NCBI GenBank assembly: GCA_019633985.1 | Contig: JAHQWE010000017.1 | Coordinates: forward strand, 1-58,024 | DNA: 58,024 nt | Origin: Acidiferrobacterales bacterium | Lineage (GTDB): Bacteria; Pseudomonadota; Gammaproteobacteria; Arenicellales; Poriferihabitantaceae | Reading direction: 5' to 3' | Part shown: piece after piece, positions 54,401 through 58,024 of the stretch | Position numbering within the stretch: the first letter of the stretch is position 1 | How the letters are laid out: each line of letters opens with the position of its first letter | Translations under genes and position numbers: made by a program | The notes under the pieces: model-generated | The model's database searches: none | Told to the model about the DNA's origin: nothing | Seen by the model: only the letters and a program-made list of their open reading frames with translations

Positions 54401-55809
54401 TTTGCAGTTATGGAACTTGGTGCGGAATAGCCAGGTTTGCTGATATGGATGTCAGCATTGAGTCGCGGCATTTGCCCCTCGATATTGAGTTGCACCGTTG
54501 TCTGCTCTAGCATGGTCTCCCCAGAGTGCGGAAAGCGCAATTCGGGGATAGTTGCTTGCGCACTTACAATAGGCTGAGCGCTGGTAAGGTCTAGTTTCAC
54601 CTCAGCACGGGTTTGTGCGGATACCAATGGCTGGTCTATCGTAGATTCCACCTGGATATCGAGTTTAGATAAAGTTCCTGTGATCTTCGACCGTCCAACA
54701 CCACTGATCAAAACAGGGTCAGTCTGCATTGGCCACTGCAGGTTCTGCCAATCAATCTCCAGCTCCAGTTCTTTTTCGTTGGTGAACAGGATTTGCCCAT
54801 TGGCATCAATTTGCGCGTCTGAATGATCGGGGCTGATCCGCCATTGTCTGATTGAGACGCGTTGTTTATCTACAACGCCGTCGATCGCTGTTTTAACTGA
54901 TCCGATCTGAGGCAGGCTCTTAAGTGCCAATGCACTTTGAAATGCGGTGTGTCCCTCGGTGATATTTGCTTGCAGCTTTATGAATCCTCGCACTTTTGTA
55001 TCTGGCAATGTTTTCCGAATTGCCGACAGGGAGAGGTCAATATCGTTGATGACGGCTGTTACTCTCGGCTTACTCAAGATGCTATGTGCGGTTGCCTTGC
55101 CGGTAGAAAGATATGGTTGACGCAATTGCCAATCCATGACGAGCTGATCGAGCGTGCCGGCTATTTCTGCATTTCCTGTTGCAGTTGGAAACTCGGGTAA
55201 CCGCAGATTCCACCGCAGAGCGCCCTCGGCTTTGGTCGTATTAAGGTCAACGCGGAGCTTGGCATTCAGGTCGGCGATCGGACCGGCTAGATCTAGTGCG
55301 CCGACTTTAATTTCCTGCGTATTCAATGCGAAGTCGAAATCAAGATTGTTGATCAGAACGGGTGTTGATGTTTCCGACTGAAATCGAAATCTTGACAGGC
55401 TAGCGTGTGCCACTTCTAAAGCGACGGGAATTCGGAGGTCACCGAAATCAAATTTAGTCGCGGTCGAGTTGGTGTCATTTGCCTTTGAATGTAAATTTAC
55501 GCCATCCACTTTAATATCCTGTACATCCAAAGACCGGTGAATAAGCGTAGAGAGATCCCAGTCAACCTCAATTTGATCAATTTTGAGTGAGAGGGCGTCG
55601 TTTTCTACGTGAATGTGAGAAACAGTAAATGGGCTCGACAATGCGCCGTTAAGATCCCCGAGCCCGATCTGGTTACCCGCAATGGATTGCGCCAACGACC
55701 AGAGTCGCTGACTGCCAAAGTTTGTCGAGACAGCCAATACTGTCGTCGCAATTAGTATAAAGACCAGAAGCAGAAGTGATACTAGCGTCCGCCAGATCAA
55801 TCGGATCAT
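51448..55809 (-). CDS. tamB: Translocation and assembly module inner-membrane protein TamB
   Basis: 1453 residues. An N-terminal membrane helix (about 5-28, LVSLLLLVFILIATTVLAV) anchors it; then a very long series of beta strands forms the hydrophobic groove typical of TamB/AsmA bridge proteins, and a conserved C-terminal domain (DUF490) ends in YLTPNLYLRYGIGLFEPINT and LRLQYSINEHWKIVTE. It spans the periplasm and helps move phospholipids, or barrel proteins, to the outer membrane with TamA. Its start overlaps the TamA stop by 4 bases (ATGA), the usual pairing. Confidence 0.95.
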   Translation of the reverse strand: MIRLIWRTLVSLLLLVFILIATTVLAVSTNFGSQRLWSLAQSIAGNQIGLGDLNGALSSPFTVSHIHVENDALSLKIDQIEVDWDLSTLIHRSLDVQDIKVDGVNLHSKANDTNSTATKFDFGDLRIPVALEVAHASLSRFRFQSETSTPVLINNLDFDFALNTQEIKVGALDLAGPIADLNAKLRVDLNTTKAEGALRWNLRLPEFPTATGNAEIAGTLDQLVMDWQLRQPYLSTGKATAHSILSKPRVTAVINDIDLSLSAIRKTLPDTKVRGFIKLQANITEGHTAFQSALALKSLPQIGSVKTAIDGVVDKQRVSIRQWRISPDHSDAQIDANGQILFTNEKELELEIDWQNLQWPMQTDPVLISGVGRSKITGTLSKLDIQVESTIDQPLVSAQTRAEVKLDLTSAQPIVSAQATIPELRFPHSGETMLEQTTVQLNIEGQMPRLNADIHISKPGYSAPSSITANGEVNLASANQPTIELNGHWENLHWPLEIATAEESQVNSNRGDFNISGTPESISASVTAGINERGSVHSDITYTSENINIKTDWHNLAFSRDNQILESTNGELSIEGTLDDYTFAIETAASLEEKHVELLAAGTGNQTSLTLAQIDAGILGGKVNGEALLDWSSGISTTVNLNGMNLNPGVWWQPWSGNMNGQIVSQARIHDSILEIGHAHLQVNGELREFPVEANLVASQSGATINVDTLSIKSAETLFNASGVYADDLSIQWDINSRDLNTVHPLAGGKLNATGSLSGTPQFPVINGEIKGEGVRYDQHFLRYINGKVAIDSTDSSTSNVSLNLAGEIAGVEVLDTEVYAEGFSKDYRVSITSNTESGALEAKLHHRLQSPSNWEMEINSAQLQSMDYGRWMLDKSATASYDGSFLSLSSTCFKNEASVICVSGNQQDGVIDSAFNFSNIYLQQISSALAKDIVLEGTISGSGKLRKEANSDPTGTFQINNTAGRIAAPTDESEEKDTQLLVFDAGEMALQFNPGKIQASVSLPLAGSDTVNATAELTGLGESWVDRQLIAEVNTNISNIEFLQQLIPGTRNLAGSIQGSMNVSGSIENPTFFGSLKLQDGVVEIAAAETLFDNIEIEVEGNPETGMDISGRANSGGGNLSLTGKIDLSQGTPTADVVLTGQKARVFNSAIAEVYVSPDLRLKVDNKRVDLTGEITVPKANITIQSVPRSAIKPTDDQIIVVEKNSGSVIQNTFQLTANVKTRLGEDVNFSGFGLTGRLAGELTSIETPGKPGEISGEIKINDGKYQAYGQNLTIETGRLLYAGTGATNPSVDLRASRQPTNEVKVGVSARGKLQQPEFSLYSTPSMTDRNKLSYLLLGRAADQTSDGEKSQLGQLALALGLKRSSGITNLLGETLGIDTIGVEAEPGTNAEQESFVIGKYLTPNLYLRYGIGLFEPINTLRLQYSINEHWKIVTESSDKASSGDIQYSIDR

Positions 55810-57587
55810 AAATCAGCACCAATACTGACATGTAAGCGGGGGCTCTGGTCCTCTTCATTGATGGCTTGGGCGAGATCAAGTCTGATCATGCCGATGGGAG
55901 AACGGTATCGAAAACCGATGCCGGCACTCACTTTGATCTCAGAAAATGCATCATCGTCCGCGCTGCCAGCATCAATAAACGTGGCCGCTCCAAAGTTGTC
56001 ATAGAACAGATAATCGGCTTCGACGCTGAGACTAGAGAGATATCGACTACCAATTTTTTCACCTGATTCGTTCTCGGGCGAAATTTCCTGATATTCAAAG
56101 CCACGTACGCTGCGGTCTCCGCCGGTAAAAAAGCGTTGGGAGAAGGGTAGACCATCAAAGTTATTGGACTCTGTCGCACCAACTTCTCCTCGGAGCAACA
56201 ATCTGCCTTGATTACCGAGAGATCGGATGGCAGCGAAAGATACTGTGCCCTGTATGAAGCTCGTGTCACTCAGTAGAGATTCGCTCGCGCCATGGATATC
56301 CAGCTCAATACTGTATCCGCGACGGGGGTAGACGAAATTGTCAGAGACCTTTTTGGATAGTGACATTCCGGGAATCAAAAGCTCAATGCTCTCGTTTTCA
56401 CCGGCCAATTCAAATTTCTCGCTTTCATAATTCACATATAGCTGGCGTTGAAATCCCCGCCAACTTTCAAATCGACCAATACCGAGCAAAAGGGTATCTG
56501 TTTCGGTATCAGCGACTTCTTCGGTAGATGCCGCTGCGGTAATTGCAATATGATCCTTGGTGCCTTCGTTAATAGGGATTTGATATTGCGTTTGAATCGA
56601 AGCACCAACGGCAGACACGCGAAGATCCCCGCGTAGCTGGTGTCCCTTTTGATTGACAAGCCGGTTGATGAGCCCGGCGTTAACCCTTGGGCCGGTATCG
56701 GTTCCATATCCAGCGCCGATGGTATAGCTGTGTGGCTTGGCAGCGGACGCTTTAATCGTGATCGGGATGCGACTGTTTATGGCATTGTCTCGCTGCGCAT
56801 TGATTTCGATTTCATCGAAATATTCGGTATCTTCGAGCCTCAGTTGCAAAGTAGCGAGCTGATCTGCGTCAAATGGATCGCCCTCTTTAAAAGGCAGGAA
56901 TCGTCGTATGATCGTGGATTCCAAAGCATTTTGTTCAAACAGAATGTCGCCGAAGTAAAATAGGGGGCCTGTATCGAGAGATAGCTTGACGTCGGCGACA
57001 TGGGAGTCCGGCTCGATTCGAAGCTCCTGTACGAGATATCGAGCGTCAAGGTAGCCAGCTTGAAACGCAGCTTCCAACAATGCTGTCTTCGTTTTCTCAT
57101 AGGCTACGTGTGACAGTTGATCACCGCTAATCAGTGGATATCGTTTCCTGGCTTGATCAATTGAACCGTCATTCACACCGCTTCCTGAAACGTCTATCTC
57201 AACATTCCGTAAACGTACGAATTCACCACTTTGAATTTGATACTCCACTTGCCATCCTTTTTTGGTTTGGGTAAGCGAATGGGTGACGGATACGCTGTAA
57301 TATCCAAACGGTTGCATTGCACGTTCGATTTCTCGAGGTGCAAGCTTATTCGCACGCCGAATTTCACTTTCGGGTAAATCCACAGTGGGAAGTTTATTTC
57401 CATCCAATACGGCGAGGAGGCTGCTTTTTTTTTGTGATTTTTGAAAAAACGTCATGTACGCCACGATGTTATTCAAAACAGCGCCATCTACGCCGCTGAT
57501 TTTGACTTCAACAGGGTCGGCACGGGTCTGGAACACAAAAAACATCGAAAAAGAGATCGCGAGACCATTCTTGATGACAATTCTCAT
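55806..57587 (-). CDS. tamA: Outer-membrane assembly factor TamA (BamA/Omp85 family)
   Basis: About 593 residues from ATG 57587, chosen because it starts a clear signal peptide (cut near QTRA); the longer frame from 57677 adds 30 residues before it. Three POTRA-type domains (about 25-265) precede a 16-strand Omp85 barrel (about 270-593) with the lid motif GDRSVRGFEYQEISP and the end strand SPRLHVSIGADL. It is the outer-membrane partner of TamB, and the two overlap by ATGA. Standard length and order. Confidence 0.93.
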   Translation of the reverse strand: MRIVIKNGLAISFSMFFVFQTRADPVEVKISGVDGAVLNNIVAYMTFFQKSQKKSSLLAVLDGNKLPTVDLPESEIRRANKLAPREIERAMQPFGYYSVSVTHSLTQTKKGWQVEYQIQSGEFVRLRNVEIDVSGSGVNDGSIDQARKRYPLISGDQLSHVAYEKTKTALLEAAFQAGYLDARYLVQELRIEPDSHVADVKLSLDTGPLFYFGDILFEQNALESTIIRRFLPFKEGDPFDADQLATLQLRLEDTEYFDEIEINAQRDNAINSRIPITIKASAAKPHSYTIGAGYGTDTGPRVNAGLINRLVNQKGHQLRGDLRVSAVGASIQTQYQIPINEGTKDHIAITAAASTEEVADTETDTLLLGIGRFESWRGFQRQLYVNYESEKFELAGENESIELLIPGMSLSKKVSDNFVYPRRGYSIELDIHGASESLLSDTSFIQGTVSFAAIRSLGNQGRLLLRGEVGATESNNFDGLPFSQRFFTGGDRSVRGFEYQEISPENESGEKIGSRYLSSLSVEADYLFYDNFGAATFIDAGSADDDAFSEIKVSAGIGFRYRSPIGMIRLDLAQAINEEDQSPRLHVSIGADL

Positions 57588-57902
57588 GAGTGACCGGGCA
57601 TCATAGCGTTTGCGCCATCGCCAGACCGAAGGTTTCGTTTGTAAGATTGCGGTGTGGGATTGGAAATTAAACGTCACAGTGTCAATGCAAAATGGTACGT
57701 TTCTCTAGTGGATTCTATTGTGGGTTGGAAATTTAACTGTAGTCTCTTGAGAGTGGGCACTGTATCAAATAAAAATATGGGGCCGATTCTGATTTAAGCC
57801 AGTAAAATCCAATGAGTATTTTAAGTGAGGATGTGTCGTTCAATACCAACATCTTGATGGCTTTTGATAAGAGTTATATCTGACAGAATCAAATTGGGAG
57901 AA
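57588..57902. other. 315-base divergent intergenic region
   Basis: Holds the promoters of leftward tamA-tamB and of the rightward SDR gene. A ribosome binding site (TTGGGAG) lies just before the SDR start. I see no clear hairpin, repeat or RNA. Confidence 0.4.
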
Positions 57903-58024
57903 ATGATGTCGCGACCCTTATGCGTGATCGTAGGTGCTGGAGAAGGGCTGGGCCGAGCACTTGCTGTGAAATTTGCAAAACAAGATTATGATCTCGCGTT
58001 AATTTCGAGATCGAGAAAAGGCTG
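57903..58024 (+). CDS. SDR-family oxidoreductase, N-terminal end (partial)
   Basis: The first 40 residues before the window ends: MMSRPLCVIVGAGEGLGRAL, then KFAKQDYDLALISRSRKG. This is the start of a short-chain dehydrogenase/reductase, with the glycine-rich NAD(P) motif GAGEGLG in place of the usual TGxxxGIG, and an RSR stretch fitting NADPH. The first glycine motif is altered (GAGEG), as in some SDR proteins of uncertain function. Catalytic residues are outside the window. Confidence 0.75.
   Translation, partial: MMSRPLCVIVGAGEGLGRALAVKFAKQDYDLALISRSRKG

Overview
The window looks like chromosomal DNA of a free-living Gammaproteobacterium, probably marine or otherwise salt-exposed. The evidence is a TamA/TamB pair, secreted and outer-membrane proteins with signal peptides, AT-rich intergenic DNA, Gram-negative regulator families, and many osmolyte genes: glycine betaine uptake, glucosylglycerate synthesis and two MscS-type channels. 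I see no rRNA, tRNA, insertion sequence, integrase, phage gene or CRISPR array. Both ends cut through genes. The genus cannot be named from the sequence alone.

Layout. 1-3.5 kb: a Ugp-type ABC importer (3' end of the ATPase gene, binding protein, two permeases), followed by a convergent endonuclease/exonuclease/phosphatase-family protein. 4.5-7.4 kb: threonine degradation (tdh-kbl) divergent from an Lrp/AsnC regulator, with a 16-bp palindrome between them; the Tdh lacks all four structural-zinc cysteines. 7.5-11.1 kb: a fatty acid hydroxylase/sterol desaturase-family protein, a secreted DM13 protein, an ECF sigma/anti-sigma pair and an outer-membrane beta-barrel. The DM13 and barrel genes share a candidate ECF promoter motif.

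11.3-22.9 kb is the most unusual part. A GT2 synthase with small companion genes is followed by a leftward nitric-oxide module: an H-NOX haem sensor, a PAS hybrid histidine kinase and a LuxR-type response regulator. Divergent from it is a five-gene rightward operon: a receiver domain fused to a PIG-L/LmbE deacetylase, an ATP-grasp ligase, a TPR/outer-membrane-barrel protein, a low-molecular-weight tyrosine phosphatase and GlmS. The shared intergenic region carries three TCACCTGA boxes. My reading is a gas-responsive pathway that makes, deacetylates and re-acylates an amino sugar, or a surface glycan, with the deacetylase itself phospho-regulated. This is inference from gene content.

23-36.5 kb is osmoadaptation: an MscS channel, a ProX-ProV-ProW-type betaine importer whose permease has two fused domains, a LysR regulator with a clear T-N11-A operator beside a GcvT/DmdA-family demethylase, and glucosyl-3-phosphoglycerate phosphatase, synthase and a GH13_18 glucosylglycerate-type phosphorylase. 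36.6-39.4 kb holds a secreted beta-helix protein, a lipoprotein and a thioredoxin-like protein. 39.8-48.6 kb holds a leftward group: a large Orn/Lys/Arg decarboxylase, an ATP-grasp ligase, a C45-type amide hydrolase, an amidase and a GabT-type aminotransferase, which together suggest an amine-conjugation route to or from GABA or polyamines. 49-58 kb holds a second MscS protein, tamB and tamA, and the start of an SDR gene.
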